Source: an uncultured Lachnospiraceae bacterium (GTDB lineage Bacteria > Bacillota > Clostridia > Lachnospirales > Lachnospiraceae). Taken from it: a DNA stretch of 64,000 bases. Numbering within the stretch: position 1 is the stretch's first letter; the number at the start of each line of letters is the position of its first letter. Location of the stretch: positions 23,286 through 87,285 of the forward strand of contig CAKRPS010000006.1 of NCBI GenBank assembly GCA_934385475.1, written 5' to 3'. Positions 34,489 to 43,529 of this stretch are shown piece after piece. The position numbers were made by a program, and so were the translations under genes. The notes below the pieces were generated by a model. That model saw nothing but the letters and a program-made list of their open reading frames with translations, had not been told where the DNA came from and searched no databases.

Positions 34489-36825
34489 ATGGAAAGAGAC
34501 GATAAGAACGAACTACAGCTTCCCACCGTGGCACTGAGGGGAATGACGATTCTGCCGGGAATGGTGATCCACTTTGACCTGAGCAGGAAGAAATCCATTG
34601 AGGCAGTAGAAGAGGCCATGATGGCCGACCAGAAAGTATTGGTAGTGACACAGCAGAATCCAGATGTGGAAGAACCGAATTTTGATGCTGTGTATACGGT
34701 TGGTACTGTTGCATTGATCAAGCAGGTCAATAAACTCCCGAACCATATTGTCAGGGTTCTTGTGGAAGGTGTTGCCAGAGCAGCCTTAAACAGCTTTGTT
34801 AAGACCGAACCCTTCCTTGTGACATCTCTGTCATGTGTGGGAGATGATATGGAAGGGATTGATACAGATACAGAAGAAGCAATGACCAGAGCAGTCAAAG
34901 AAGTGGTTGCACAGTATAACGCATGTTATCCAAAAATTGGAAAGGCAGTGAGCGACCAGATAGAAGATACGATGCCGATCGGGGAACTTCTGGACTGCAT
35001 CACCATTAACATTCCGCTTGATTTCCGGAAAAAGCAGAAGGTGTTGGATGCGGTGTGTGTCAGAGACCGTTTCGAGGTGCTGACAGGGATTCTTGCACAG
35101 GAGGTGCAGGTTACCCAGATCAAAAACGATCTGGCACAGAAGATCCGGGAACGGATTGACCAGAACCAGAAAAATTATATTTTGAGAGAACAACTCCAGT
35201 TTATCCGTGAGGAACTGGGAGATAATAATACAGAGTCAGATGTGGATACCTTTCTGGAGAATGTGTCAAAGCTGAAGGCCGGAAAAGAGGTAAAGGAACG
35301 CATCTGCAAGGAAATTGACCGCTATAAGAACATGGCGGGAAGCAGTTCGGAAAGTGCGGTGGAGAGGGCTTACATAGAGACACTTCTGGAGTTACCGTGG
35401 GATAAGACATCCAAAGACAGTGCGGATCTGGAACAGGCAGAAGAGATCCTGAATGCCGATCACTACGGATTGCAGAAGGTGAAGGAACGTGTGCTGGAGT
35501 ATCTGGCAGTACGGGTACTGAGCGGCAAGGGACAGAGTCCGATCATCTGTCTGGTAGGACCGCCGGGAACCGGTAAGACTTCTATCGCAAAGAGCGTGGC
35601 GACGGCACTGCACAAGAAATATGTGAGAATCTGTCTTGGCGGTGTGCGGGATGAGGCAGAGATACGGGGACACAGAAAGACGTATGTGGGAGCTATGCCG
35701 GGAAGGATCACAAATGCGCTCAGACAGGCAGGTGTGAAGAATCCGCTGATCCTTCTGGATGAAATTGACAAGCTGGCATCCGATTATAAGGGAGATCCCG
35801 CGTCGGCACTTCTGGAGGTGCTGGATGGAGAGCAGAACAATGCGTTTCGGGATCATTATGTGGAGATTCCGCTTGATCTGTCGGAGGTACTTTTCATTGC
35901 CACGGCGAACAGCACGGAAGGGATTCCAAGGCCGCTGCTTGACCGGATGGAACTGATCGAGGTCAGCAGCTACACCGCAAATGAAAAGTTTCATATTGCA
36001 AAAGAACATCTGGTAAAGAAACAGCTTGTCAAAAACGGTATCCGCCAGGAGGAACTTCAGATAGAGGATGACGCATTGAAAGATATCATACGTTATTATA
36101 CGAGAGAAGCCGGAGTGCGTGGACTGGAGAGACAGATTGGTGCGATCTGCCGGAAGAAGGCCCGGACGATTCTGAAACAGCGTCAGGAGAAGAGAGAAGA
36201 GACGGTTGTTGTGACAGCAGAGAACCTGACAGAATATCTGGGCAAACATAAATACAGTGATGACAAGGTGACAGACAAGCCCCAGATCGGAATTGTAAGA
36301 GGACTGGCTTGGACAAGTGTGGGCGGAGATACCTTACAGATCGAAGTCAATATGATGCCGGGAGAAGGTGAAGTGGACTTTACCGGACAGATGGGGGATG
36401 TTATGAAGGAGTCCGCGCGGATTGCAATGAGTTATGTGCGCTCTGTCAGCGAACAGTACCACATTGACGAAGAACTGTTTGGCAAGAAGGACTTTCATCT
36501 TCATATTCCGGAAGGGGCAGTTCCGAAGGATGGACCCTCGGCGGGAATTACAATGGCAACCGCTATTTTATCGGCGGTGACACAGATACCTGTACGTGCG
36601 GATCTTGCCATGACCGGTGAGATTACCCTGCGTGGCAGAGTACTTCCGATCGGCGGTCTGAAGGAGAAGCTTCTGGCAGCTAAGATGGCCGGTGTGCGTA
36701 CCGTTCTGGTACCGAAGGAAAACGAAAAGGATGTTGAGGAAATCGATTCGGAGATCAAGGACGGTCTTGAGATATGCTTTGTGGAAACAATGGATGAGGT
36801 AGCGGACAGGGCACTGTTGAAGTGA
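34489..36825 (+). CDS. lon: ATP-dependent protease Lon (LonA)
   Basis: 778 residues. The N-terminal LON domain (PTVALRGMTILPGMVIHFD) is followed by a coiled-coil linker, the AAA+ module with Walker A GPPGTGKTS and Walker B ILLDEID, and the protease domain with catalytic dyad Ser684 (PKDGPSAGIT) and Lys727 (GGLKEK). It degrades misfolded and regulatory proteins in the cytoplasm. AATAGGAT precedes the start. ysxC follows 68 bases later, an arrangement conserved in many Firmicutes. Confidence 0.97.
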   Translation: MERDDKNELQLPTVALRGMTILPGMVIHFDLSRKKSIEAVEEAMMADQKVLVVTQQNPDVEEPNFDAVYTVGTVALIKQVNKLPNHIVRVLVEGVARAALNSFVKTEPFLVTSLSCVGDDMEGIDTDTEEAMTRAVKEVVAQYNACYPKIGKAVSDQIEDTMPIGELLDCITINIPLDFRKKQKVLDAVCVRDRFEVLTGILAQEVQVTQIKNDLAQKIRERIDQNQKNYILREQLQFIREELGDNNTESDVDTFLENVSKLKAGKEVKERICKEIDRYKNMAGSSSESAVERAYIETLLELPWDKTSKDSADLEQAEEILNADHYGLQKVKERVLEYLAVRVLSGKGQSPIICLVGPPGTGKTSIAKSVATALHKKYVRICLGGVRDEAEIRGHRKTYVGAMPGRITNALRQAGVKNPLILLDEIDKLASDYKGDPASALLEVLDGEQNNAFRDHYVEIPLDLSEVLFIATANSTEGIPRPLLDRMELIEVSSYTANEKFHIAKEHLVKKQLVKNGIRQEELQIEDDALKDIIRYYTREAGVRGLERQIGAICRKKARTILKQRQEKREETVVVTAENLTEYLGKHKYSDDKVTDKPQIGIVRGLAWTSVGGDTLQIEVNMMPGEGEVDFTGQMGDVMKESARIAMSYVRSVSEQYHIDEELFGKKDFHLHIPEGAVPKDGPSAGITMATAILSAVTQIPVRADLAMTGEITLRGRVLPIGGLKEKLLAAKMAGVRTVLVPKENEKDVEEIDSEIKDGLEICFVETMDEVADRALLK

Positions 36826-36893
36826 CAATTGTGAAACGAAAATACAGATATAGTGGTTTCGGAATTGTAAAAGAACATAATAAGGAGAACAGG

Positions 36894-37484
36894 ATGGTAA
36901 TTAAGAATGTAAGTCTGGAGACGGTTTGTGGGATCACCAGCACGCTTCCGGAGAATACACTTCCGGAGATTGCTTTTGCGGGGAAGAGTAATGTTGGTAA
37001 GTCATCGCTGATCAACGGTCTGATGAACCGTAAATCGCTGGCAAGAACCAGTTCCCAGCCGGGAAAGACACAGACGATCAACTATTACAATATCAATGAT
37101 GAATTGTACTTTGTGGATCTGCCGGGCTATGGCTATGCAACAGCAAATGAAAAGGTAAAGGCACAGTGGGGAAAGCTGATCGAGGATTATCTGCATCAGT
37201 CCAAAAAGATCCTGGCAGTTTTTCTTCTGATCGATATCCGGCATGCACCGTCGGAGAATGACCGGATTATGTATGACTGGATCTTGCAGAGAGGCTATAA
37301 GCCGATCATTATTGCGACAAAACTCGACAAAATCAAACGAAGCCAGATTGCGAAGCAGACAAAGCTGATCTGTGACACGCTGCAGGTGGAGGAAGATACC
37401 ATGGTGCTGCCGTACTCGGCCCTGAATAAGCAGGGGCGGGAAGAAATCTATGATCTGATTGATACATTGCTGGAGCGTGCCTGA
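36894..37484 (+). CDS. ysxC: Ribosome biogenesis GTP-binding protein YsxC/EngB
   Basis: 196-residue TRAFAC GTPase needed for 50S subunit assembly. G1 is GKSNVGKSS, G3 DLPGYGYA, and G4 TKLDK; the N-terminal LPEIAFAGKSNVG is standard for the family. The frame is open from 36822, but ATG 36894 follows TAAGGAG and matches homologues. It lies behind lon and 39 bases before an AI-2E-family permease. Confidence 0.95.
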   Translation: MVIKNVSLETVCGITSTLPENTLPEIAFAGKSNVGKSSLINGLMNRKSLARTSSQPGKTQTINYYNINDELYFVDLPGYGYATANEKVKAQWGKLIEDYLHQSKKILAVFLLIDIRHAPSENDRIMYDWILQRGYKPIIIATKLDKIKRSQIAKQTKLICDTLQVEEDTMVLPYSALNKQGREEIYDLIDTLLERA

Positions 37485-37523
37485 CAGAGGCAGGATAGAT
37501 ACAGTAGAAAAGGGGAATGGAAT

Positions 37524-38846
37524 ATGAAACAATCTGTTAAAACATACCTGAAAGTGATATTGAACCTGATGACGGCACTGGTGATCCTGCTTTTGTGTAT
37601 TTTTCTGATACCGCGGTGCATCCTGTTTTTTATGCCTTTTATCGTAGGCTGGCTGATTTCGATGATCGCGGCTCCGGTCGTGAGATTTTTTGAAGAAAAA
37701 TTCAAGGTAAAGAGAAAGGCCGTCTCGGCGATCGTGATCATTGCCGTTATCGCTGTGGTGGTTCTGGCGGTTTATTTTGTGGGTGCAAAGCTTGTCAAAG
37801 AAGGCATCGGCTTTATCAATGAGGTGCCCAAGCTGTGGGAGATTGTCACCGATGAGCTTAATCAGCTTGGCAAGAGTCTGGATGTTATCTACGTGAAGCT
37901 GCCGAAGGATGTGCAGGATAAGCTGCAGGTGATTTCCGCAGAGATGGGTACCTATGTGGAAGGGATTGTTGGAAATATCAGTACACCGACCTTTGAAGCA
38001 GTTGGAAACGTGGCAAAACAGATACCGGATATCATTATGGGAGTGATCATCTGCCTGTTATCTGCCTATTTTTTCGTGGCAGACAAGGGGTACATGAGCA
38101 ATCTGATGGAGAAATATGTTCCGGCGAGCATAAGATATAATTTTGAACTGATACGCAGAAGCTTCCGGAATGCCATCGGAGGATATTTCAAGGCACAGCT
38201 CAAGATAGAATGCTGGATTTATCTGCTGCTGGTGATCGGTCTGCTGATCCTGAACGTCAAGTATGCGCTGCTGGTAGCTCTCGGCATTGCATTTCTTGAT
38301 TTTCTGCCGGTGTTTGGAACCGGTACTGTGATGATCCCGTGGGCAGTCATTGCCTTGATGGGAAAAGATTACCGTATGACCTTTGGCCTCTTGATCATCT
38401 GGCTGGTGGGACAGCTGGTACGACAGATCATACAGCCCAAAATTGTGGGAGATTCAATCGGGGTAGATGCAATTCCCACCTTGTTTCTGCTCTACATTGG
38501 GTATAAAATAAGCGGTGTGATAGGAATGATCTTCGCAGTGCCGATCGGTATTATCTTTGCAAATCTGTATGAAGAAGGTGTCTTTGAGACAACCAGACAG
38601 AGTGTGAAGATTCTGGTGGCCGGTTTTAACCGCTTCCGCAAGATCCGCCCGGCAGATCTTGCCATTGTTACAGACTATGAACGGGAAGTGCAGGACGCAT
38701 ACAGACAGGAGATGGCGCAGGGTGACTCGGAAACGGAGTATGAGGAGGCATCACAGCTCAAGATTGAAGAGCCGCCTATCATCAGAAAATTTATGAGTAA
38801 AAAAGAGGATTGGGATCGAAATAAAAAAGATGACCGGAAGAAATAA
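37524..38846 (+). CDS. AI-2E family transporter
   Basis: 440-residue polytopic membrane protein of the AI-2E (PF01594) family. About eight transmembrane helices are visible: two at the N-terminus (VILLLCIFLIPRCILFF), a soluble amphipathic region at 95-160, and a block of helices from 165 to 370 including LLVIGLLILNVKYALLVALG and FGTGTVMIPWAVIALMG. The C-terminal 60 residues are charged and cytoplasmic. Family members export autoinducer-2 or exchange sodium and protons; the substrate here is unknown. AGGGGAATGG precedes the start. Confidence 0.9.
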   Translation: MKQSVKTYLKVILNLMTALVILLLCIFLIPRCILFFMPFIVGWLISMIAAPVVRFFEEKFKVKRKAVSAIVIIAVIAVVVLAVYFVGAKLVKEGIGFINEVPKLWEIVTDELNQLGKSLDVIYVKLPKDVQDKLQVISAEMGTYVEGIVGNISTPTFEAVGNVAKQIPDIIMGVIICLLSAYFFVADKGYMSNLMEKYVPASIRYNFELIRRSFRNAIGGYFKAQLKIECWIYLLLVIGLLILNVKYALLVALGIAFLDFLPVFGTGTVMIPWAVIALMGKDYRMTFGLLIIWLVGQLVRQIIQPKIVGDSIGVDAIPTLFLLYIGYKISGVIGMIFAVPIGIIFANLYEEGVFETTRQSVKILVAGFNRFRKIRPADLAIVTDYEREVQDAYRQEMAQGDSETEYEEASQLKIEEPPIIRKFMSKKEDWDRNKKDDRKK

Positions 38847-38866
38847 CCGGAGAAAGAGGTGCAAAA

Positions 38867-39853
38867 ATGCAGGTAACCGTGTATAATTGCAGACCATTTG
38901 ACGAGAAAGAGCTGTTTGAAGAGTATGCGAAGGAGCTCGGCATAGACCTTGTTCTGTGCGGGGAAGCCCCGACCCTTTCCAATGTGTCTCTGTGTAAGGG
39001 AAGCCGCTGCGTGGACGTGATCACATCCAAGATTGATGAGCCGCTTATTAAGGCTTTTCATGAAAACGGAGTGGAGTACATCACGACCAGAACGATCGGA
39101 TATGATCACATTGATCTTCAGGCTGCTGCAAAGTACGGGATCAAGGTTGGCAATGCACCGTACGGTCCCCATGGTGTGGCAGATTATGCTGTCATGCTGA
39201 TCCTGATGTCGATCCGCAAGATGAATGCGATTCTGGAGCGCACGAAAATTCAGGACTATACGCTGGCAGGACTGAACGGCAGAGAATTGAAAGATCTGAC
39301 GATCGGTGTGATCGGAACAGGACGTATCGGAGCGACTGTCATCAGTAACCTGACAGGGTTTGGCTGCCGGATACTGGCCTATGATCTGTATGAAAAAGAA
39401 GAGGTCAGGAAGATGGCACAGTATGTTCCGCTTGAGCAGCTTATGAAGGAATCGGATGTCATCACGCTGCATACGCCGCTGACACAGGAGAACTATCACC
39501 TGATCAATGAAAAGACCATGGAACTGATGAAGGATGGAGTGGTTATCGTCAACACAGCCAGAGGAGCCCTGATCGATTCCGATGCGTTTATCGAGGCGAT
39601 CGAGAATGGAAAAATCGGTGCAGCAGGACTTGATGTGGTAGAAAATGAGTTTGGACTATACTATTATGACCACAAGTCGGATATATTAAAGAATAAGGAA
39701 CTTGCGCTGCTTAGAAGCTTCCCGAATGTAACCGTATCTCATCATATGGCTTTTTATACCAATAACTATGTGGAGACGGTGGTAAAGGATTCCCTGAAAA
39801 GCTGTAAATGTTTTATGACAGGAGAAAAGAATCCTTGGGAGGTTGCGCGCTGA
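38867..39853 (+). CDS. D-2-hydroxyacid dehydrogenase (D-lactate dehydrogenase-like)
   Basis: 328 residues, cytoplasmic NAD enzyme. The Rossmann motif is VIGTGRIGATV (GxGxxG) near residue 147. Catalytic residues are visible as Arg in NTARGALID, Glu in DVVENE and His in SHHMAFYT. The substrate-binding N-terminal segment and TRTIGYDHIDL match D-lactate dehydrogenases (LdhA/VanH branch) rather than phosphoglycerate dehydrogenase. It would reduce pyruvate to D-lactate or a branched 2-oxoacid. AAAGAGGTG precedes the ATG. VanZ-like gene next door is probably coincidental with the VanH likeness. Confidence 0.9.
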   Translation: MQVTVYNCRPFDEKELFEEYAKELGIDLVLCGEAPTLSNVSLCKGSRCVDVITSKIDEPLIKAFHENGVEYITTRTIGYDHIDLQAAAKYGIKVGNAPYGPHGVADYAVMLILMSIRKMNAILERTKIQDYTLAGLNGRELKDLTIGVIGTGRIGATVISNLTGFGCRILAYDLYEKEEVRKMAQYVPLEQLMKESDVITLHTPLTQENYHLINEKTMELMKDGVVIVNTARGALIDSDAFIEAIENGKIGAAGLDVVENEFGLYYYDHKSDILKNKELALLRSFPNVTVSHHMAFYTNNYVETVVKDSLKSCKCFMTGEKNPWEVAR

Positions 39854-39880
39854 CAAGATTTTGAACAGGAGTATCGGATA

Positions 39881-40342
39881 TTGAAAAAGAATGGGATGAA
39901 AATCTTTTTTATTATATATATCATATTTGTAATTAAGGTTTTCATCTTCAAGTATCCGATGGAACAGCTTCGGGCGATCATGGCAACCTGGCAGAAGCAT
40001 GTGATCCTGGAAGGGCTGAGCACAGCGAATTTTACGCCGTTCAAGACCATTAAGATGTATATCAAATATGCCTATAAGCTGAACAGTGCGGAGAATCTGC
40101 TGGGAAACATTGTGGTGCTCATTCCTTTTGGCATGCTGTTTCCACTGATCACGAAGAAGGACTGGGGCTTTTGGGGAATGCTCGTATGTGCGTTTGCATT
40201 TGTGCTTGGCATTGAAGTGTTTCAGCTTTTCAGTGCCTTTGGCGCTTTTGATGTGGATGACATTCTGCTGAATTGCCTTGGGGCATCTATGGGATACTTG
40301 TTTTATCGATTTGTCTCCGGAAGACAGAATGCAAAAGAATAA
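39881..40342 (+). CDS. VanZ-like family membrane protein
   Basis: 153 residues with four hydrophobic segments and the VanZ pattern: ENLLGNIVVLIPFGMLFPLI, GIEVFQLFSAFGAFDVDDILLN and GYLFYRFV. VanZ gives low-level teicoplanin resistance in vancomycin operons, but most chromosomal relatives have no known role, and no vanHAX genes are here. The start is an uncommon TTG at 39881: AGGAG at 39867-39871 is spaced 9 bases from it, while the in-frame ATG at 39896 has no ribosome site. Confidence 0.85.
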   Translation: MKKNGMKIFFIIYIIFVIKVFIFKYPMEQLRAIMATWQKHVILEGLSTANFTPFKTIKMYIKYAYKLNSAENLLGNIVVLIPFGMLFPLITKKDWGFWGMLVCAFAFVLGIEVFQLFSAFGAFDVDDILLNCLGASMGYLFYRFVSGRQNAKE

Positions 40343-40363
40343 TAGAAAGAACAGGAGAAGACT

Positions 40364-40954
40364 ATGGAAAGCTTATTAAAAAAAGTAAAAGCAAATACGA
40401 TCCTGTCGTCGCTGCTCTGTGCGGCACTTGGTCTGGTTCTCGTGATCTGGCCCGATATCTCTATGCAGATTGTCTGCATTGCGATCGGCGCGGTACTGAT
40501 CCTGTGTGGTGTGATCCGGCTCTTTGGCTTTTTCCTCAACCATGACGGCAGTGTGTACACGCAGGGAAATCTTGTGATGGGAATTGTTCTTGTGGTGGTA
40601 GGAATATGGATTGTTGCGACACCCGGGAAGGTGCTGGCGATCATTCCGATCATTGTGGGAATTTTGATCGTGATTCATGGTGTGAACAATATACAGCAGA
40701 CGATCACCTTGTGTAAGGGAAAGTATTCGATGTGGTGGCTTGCACTGATTATGGCAATCCTGACGATCGGATTGGGAGTACTGCTGATCATAAGACCTTT
40801 TGCAGCTCTGGATACGGTGGTTATGTTGATCGGGTTTTTCCTGATTTATGATGGGTTGTCAAACGTGTGGATTGTATCACGTATTGCGAAAACCGTTAAA
40901 ATGGCAAGACAGGAAGCGGAAGCAGTGGATGTGGACGCACACGATGTGCCATAG
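40364..40954 (+). CDS. DUF308/HdeD family membrane protein
   Basis: 196 residues, six transmembrane helices in three pairs, with the HdeD-like pattern LGLVLVIWPDIS, GIWIVATPGKVLAIIP and GVLLIIRPFAALDTVV, one copy per pair, showing internal triplication. The C-terminus is charged and cytoplasmic. HdeD belongs to the acid-resistance island of E. coli; the role in Firmicutes is unknown. ACAGGAG precedes the ATG. The last codons take part in the stem-loop at 40945-40968. Confidence 0.82.
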   Translation: MESLLKKVKANTILSSLLCAALGLVLVIWPDISMQIVCIAIGAVLILCGVIRLFGFFLNHDGSVYTQGNLVMGIVLVVVGIWIVATPGKVLAIIPIIVGILIVIHGVNNIQQTITLCKGKYSMWWLALIMAILTIGLGVLLIIRPFAALDTVVMLIGFFLIYDGLSNVWIVSRIAKTVKMARQEAEAVDVDAHDVP

Positions 40955-40968
40955 AAAACCATGGCACA
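40945..40968. terminator. Stem-loop over the DUF308 stop codon
   Basis: TGTGCCAT (40945-40952) and ATGGCACA (40961-40968) form 8 perfect pairs around an AGAAAACC loop containing the stop codon region. No T-run follows on either side, so it is at best a weak bidirectional terminator between converging genes. Confidence 0.4.
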
Positions 40969-40983
40969 CCGGCAGTCCCTATA

Positions 40984-41694
40984 TTATTCAAGTGACATTT
41001 TTTTGATGCGGCCGATTGCGTTTTGGACAGGCGGGATACATAGAATACATACCGTGGCAAAGGCTTCGGCAAAGATATAAATGGCGTTATAGGCAAGGGA
41101 GTAAGGCAGGGGATCCCAGCCCTCCCAGGCGTATGCACCGAAAAAGATCCAGCCTGAGATAACCGCAAAAACATAACGGCCAAGTACACCGGCCAGATAA
41201 CCCTTGATCAGACCGTGTCTGGAATTGGCAAATAAACCGGAGAGCCCAAGTGCACCAAATGCAAGGAAATAGTCAACTATAAGCTGCATGGGATAGAGCA
41301 CATAGGGATCAATGAGAAGCTGTAGTACGCCGTAGGCGATTCCGGTCAGGATACCTGCACCGACACCAAAAAAGTAGCCGGGAAGACAGATGACCAGCAT
41401 GGAAAGAAGCGTGATGGAGCCGCCGGTAGGAAAATGAAACAGCTTTATGTTGGATAAAACCGTGCCGAGTGCGATAGCCATGGCACAGAAAGCGAGCTGT
41501 TTAATGGACAGAACGCTTTTTTTCGAGCCTGATTTTGCAGCGGACTGACCGTGCTGACGTGCAGCAACCTTGCGTGCAAAAAAGACGGCACCGAAAAGCA
41601 ATGCCAGAATCAGAAGAATCAAGAGAACATTTCCAAGTGTGGTAGGGACATAGGTAGTTTCGCCCCAGTCATTGACAATAACATTGTACAACAT
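40984..41694 (-). CDS. thiT: ECF transporter S component for thiamine (ThiT) with N-terminal extra helix
   Basis: 236-residue integral membrane protein. From residue 65 on it matches ThiT (YuaJ): LAFCAMAIALGTVLSNIKLF, FPTGGSITLLSMLVICLPG and a Trp/Tyr-rich C-terminal half (EGWDPLPYSLAYNAIYIFAEA) that forms the thiamine pocket. The first 60 residues add one more helix (LLILLILALLFGAVFFA) and a charged linker, which standard ThiT (about 190 residues) lacks. The ATG at 41694 follows AAGGAGG; the frame continues up to a TTG at 41724, which was rejected. The TPP riboswitch upstream supports thiamine as substrate. The ATPase (EcfAA') and EcfT are encoded elsewhere. Confidence 0.93.
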   Translation of the reverse strand: MLYNVIVNDWGETTYVPTTLGNVLLILLILALLFGAVFFARKVAARQHGQSAAKSGSKKSVLSIKQLAFCAMAIALGTVLSNIKLFHFPTGGSITLLSMLVICLPGYFFGVGAGILTGIAYGVLQLLIDPYVLYPMQLIVDYFLAFGALGLSGLFANSRHGLIKGYLAGVLGRYVFAVISGWIFFGAYAWEGWDPLPYSLAYNAIYIFAEAFATVCILCIPPVQNAIGRIKKMSLE

Positions 41695-41700
41695 AAAAAA

Positions 41701-41876
41701 CCTCCTTTGTCTTTGGAATAGCAAGGAGGGGAGATTGTTACAGCAACATCCCTTTTATGGGATATAACTGTATCTGTGCTTCCTTACGCCGGTATTATCC
41801 GGTTCAAGTGATGAGGGTTAGAAAATCCATCTGCGGGTGCAGGTGGTTTTTCAATCTCAGCATTTGCTCCCCTAGC
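41701..41876 (-). promoter_or_regulatory. TPP riboswitch (THI element) with ribosome-site sequestering platform
   Basis: On the minus strand, GGGGAGC followed by GCTGAGAT, then ACCCTCATCACTTGAACC and GGATAATACCGGCGTAAGGA match the TPP aptamer in the right order (about 41874 down to 41779). Downstream on the same RNA, a hairpin is formed by 41739-41743 with 41768-41772 and 41748-41752 with 41759-41763. The ribosome site AAGGAGG (41707-41701) is exactly complementary to CCTCCTT (41729-41723). The same RNA carries CTCCCC (about 41733-41728), which could pair with the GGGGAG of the aptamer, so a switch at the level of translation is likely. Confidence 0.93.
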
Positions 41877-41982
41877 AAGTTATTCAGTTTGTTTACGCAA
41901 CCTACTATAGTGGATATTGGAGGGAAAGTCAATAAGGAAAAGAAATAGAAAAAAACGATCAGGACAGATCACGGAGGAGAAA

Positions 41983-42699
41983 ATGTACCAGTATATTTTA
42001 TTTGATTTGGATGGCACACTGACTGACCCGAAGGTGGGGATCACCAGTTGTGTACAATATAGTTTACATAAAATGGGAATTGAAGAGCCGGATCTGGATA
42101 AACTGGAACCGTTTATCGGACCTCCCCTGTTGGACAGCTACAGAGAATATTATGGGCTGAACGAGGAGGAGGCAAGGCAGGCAATCGAGTTTTACCGGGA
42201 ACGGTTCAGTGTCAAGGGGTTGTTTGAAAACAAAGTGTATCCGGGAATTCCTGAGCTTTTGCAGAAACTGCAGGAGAATGGGAGAAAGCTGGCGATCGCA
42301 TCGAGCAAGCCAACGGTGTATGTAAAGCAGATTCTGGCGCATTTTGATATTGAAAAATATTTTGCAGTGATTGTAGGAAGTGAACTGGATGGCAGACGCA
42401 CCCGCAAGGAAGAGGTGGTGGAGGAGGCGCTCAGGCAGCTTCTTCCGGAGAAGCTTTTTCGGGAACGAAAACAATATGCGCCGCAGCGGACAACGGAACC
42501 GGAAACTGGGAAACTTGGCAGCGAACAGAGTGTTGCCATGGTGGGAGACCGCAGGTTTGATGTGGAAGGTGCCAAAGAGTATGGAATTACTTCTGTGGCG
42601 GTGTCCTATGGATATGCGCAGCCGGGCGAACTGGAAGAGGCAGGCGCAGAATTTATCGCTTCCAGTGTTGACAGGCTGGGGGAGGTGTTGATGGCATGA
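41983..42699 (+). CDS. HAD family hydrolase, Gph/PGP-like phosphatase
   Basis: 238 residues, HAD subfamily IA. Motif I is LFDLDGTLTDP, motif II IASSKPT, motif III near Lys170 of TRKEEVVEEAL, and motif IV MVGDRRFDVEGAKEYG. The cap is helical, as in phosphoglycolate phosphatases. An insertion rich in Arg, Gln and Pro (residues 160-185, ERKQYAPQRTTEPETG) lies before motif IV. The substrate is unknown. ATG 41983 follows GGAGGAG; the open frame upstream overlaps the riboswitch region and was rejected. The next gene starts inside its stop codon. Confidence 0.88.
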   Translation: MYQYILFDLDGTLTDPKVGITSCVQYSLHKMGIEEPDLDKLEPFIGPPLLDSYREYYGLNEEEARQAIEFYRERFSVKGLFENKVYPGIPELLQKLQENGRKLAIASSKPTVYVKQILAHFDIEKYFAVIVGSELDGRRTRKEEVVEEALRQLLPEKLFRERKQYAPQRTTEPETGKLGSEQSVAMVGDRRFDVEGAKEYGITSVAVSYGYAQPGELEEAGAEFIASSVDRLGEVLMA

Positions 42700-43523
42700 A
42701 GATGACCGGACAGAAGATAAAAGAGATTTTAGGACCCTTTGCTGTCTATTATGTAGTCTATCATGCCGCTTTTATCCTGTTACTTCTGGTACTGCAGAGT
42801 GCGGCAAAGCTTGCAGGCAGAGAGTGGACAGCGTGGACTGCGCCGGAGCAGACGGCGGCTACTGGGATTCTGGGTGGAATCAGTATGGTGCTCGGCATTC
42901 TGCCACTTCTGAAAGCTCTGCAAAAAGAGCTTTCAGACAGAGGAGAGACCTTCATCCGCACAAAAGACGTTGTACCGCAACAGACAGTTGATAGGAAAAA
43001 CAGTGTGCAGAACGGACTGGTGACGGTTCTGACCGCAGTAACGGCCTCACTGGGATGGAATATTGTTTTTTCATTGAGCGGTTTGGTACAGCAGTCGGAA
43101 AGCTATCAGGATGTTGCAAGAAATCAGTACGGAGTTCCGATGCTTGCAGGTGTGGTTCTCTATGGAATCGTGTCACCATTTGCGGAGGAGATCGTGTTTC
43201 GGGGGATCATCTTTAACAGACTGTGCAAGGATTTTCCAGTAGGGGGAGCGGTTCTGCTCTCCGGAATACTGTTCGGATTGTACCATGGAAATCTTGTGCA
43301 GGGAGTGTATGGGATGTTGATGGGAAGCCTGATGGCATACCTGTATGCGCGAATGGGAAGATTCTGGGTGCCCTGCCTTTTTCATATGGCAGCAAATCTT
43401 ACAGTCTATCTGACGGCGCAGGCTCCGGGTATTCATGAAAAGGTGTTTACCATGCCGGTTGCTGCCGTTATGCTGTGTATTCTTGCCGTTGCACTTGTGC
43501 TTACAGAGAGAAGATATTTTTGA
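42696..43523 (+). CDS. CPBP family intramembrane metalloprotease
   Basis: 275 residues with about eight hydrophobic segments. The Abi/CAAX-protease signatures are present: SPFAEEIVFRGIIFNRL (EExxxR) near residue 165, GILFGLYHGN (FxxxH) and CLFHMAANL (HxxxN). Such glutamyl or metal-dependent membrane proteases include prenyl-protein and bacteriocin-immunity enzymes; the substrate here is unknown. ATGA overlap with the HAD gene indicates translational coupling. Its 3' end overlaps a degraded transglutaminase gene on the other strand. Confidence 0.9.
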   Translation: MKMTGQKIKEILGPFAVYYVVYHAAFILLLLVLQSAAKLAGREWTAWTAPEQTAATGILGGISMVLGILPLLKALQKELSDRGETFIRTKDVVPQQTVDRKNSVQNGLVTVLTAVTASLGWNIVFSLSGLVQQSESYQDVARNQYGVPMLAGVVLYGIVSPFAEEIVFRGIIFNRLCKDFPVGGAVLLSGILFGLYHGNLVQGVYGMLMGSLMAYLYARMGRFWVPCLFHMAANLTVYLTAQAPGIHEKVFTMPVAAVMLCILAVALVLTERRYF

Positions 43524-43529
43524 AGCAGC

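Noticed and set aside
39881-40342. Glycopeptide resistance locus (D-lactate dehydrogenase plus VanZ)
   Set aside because: No VanA-type ligase, VanX dipeptidase or VanRS two-component genes are present, so the pairing is probably coincidental.
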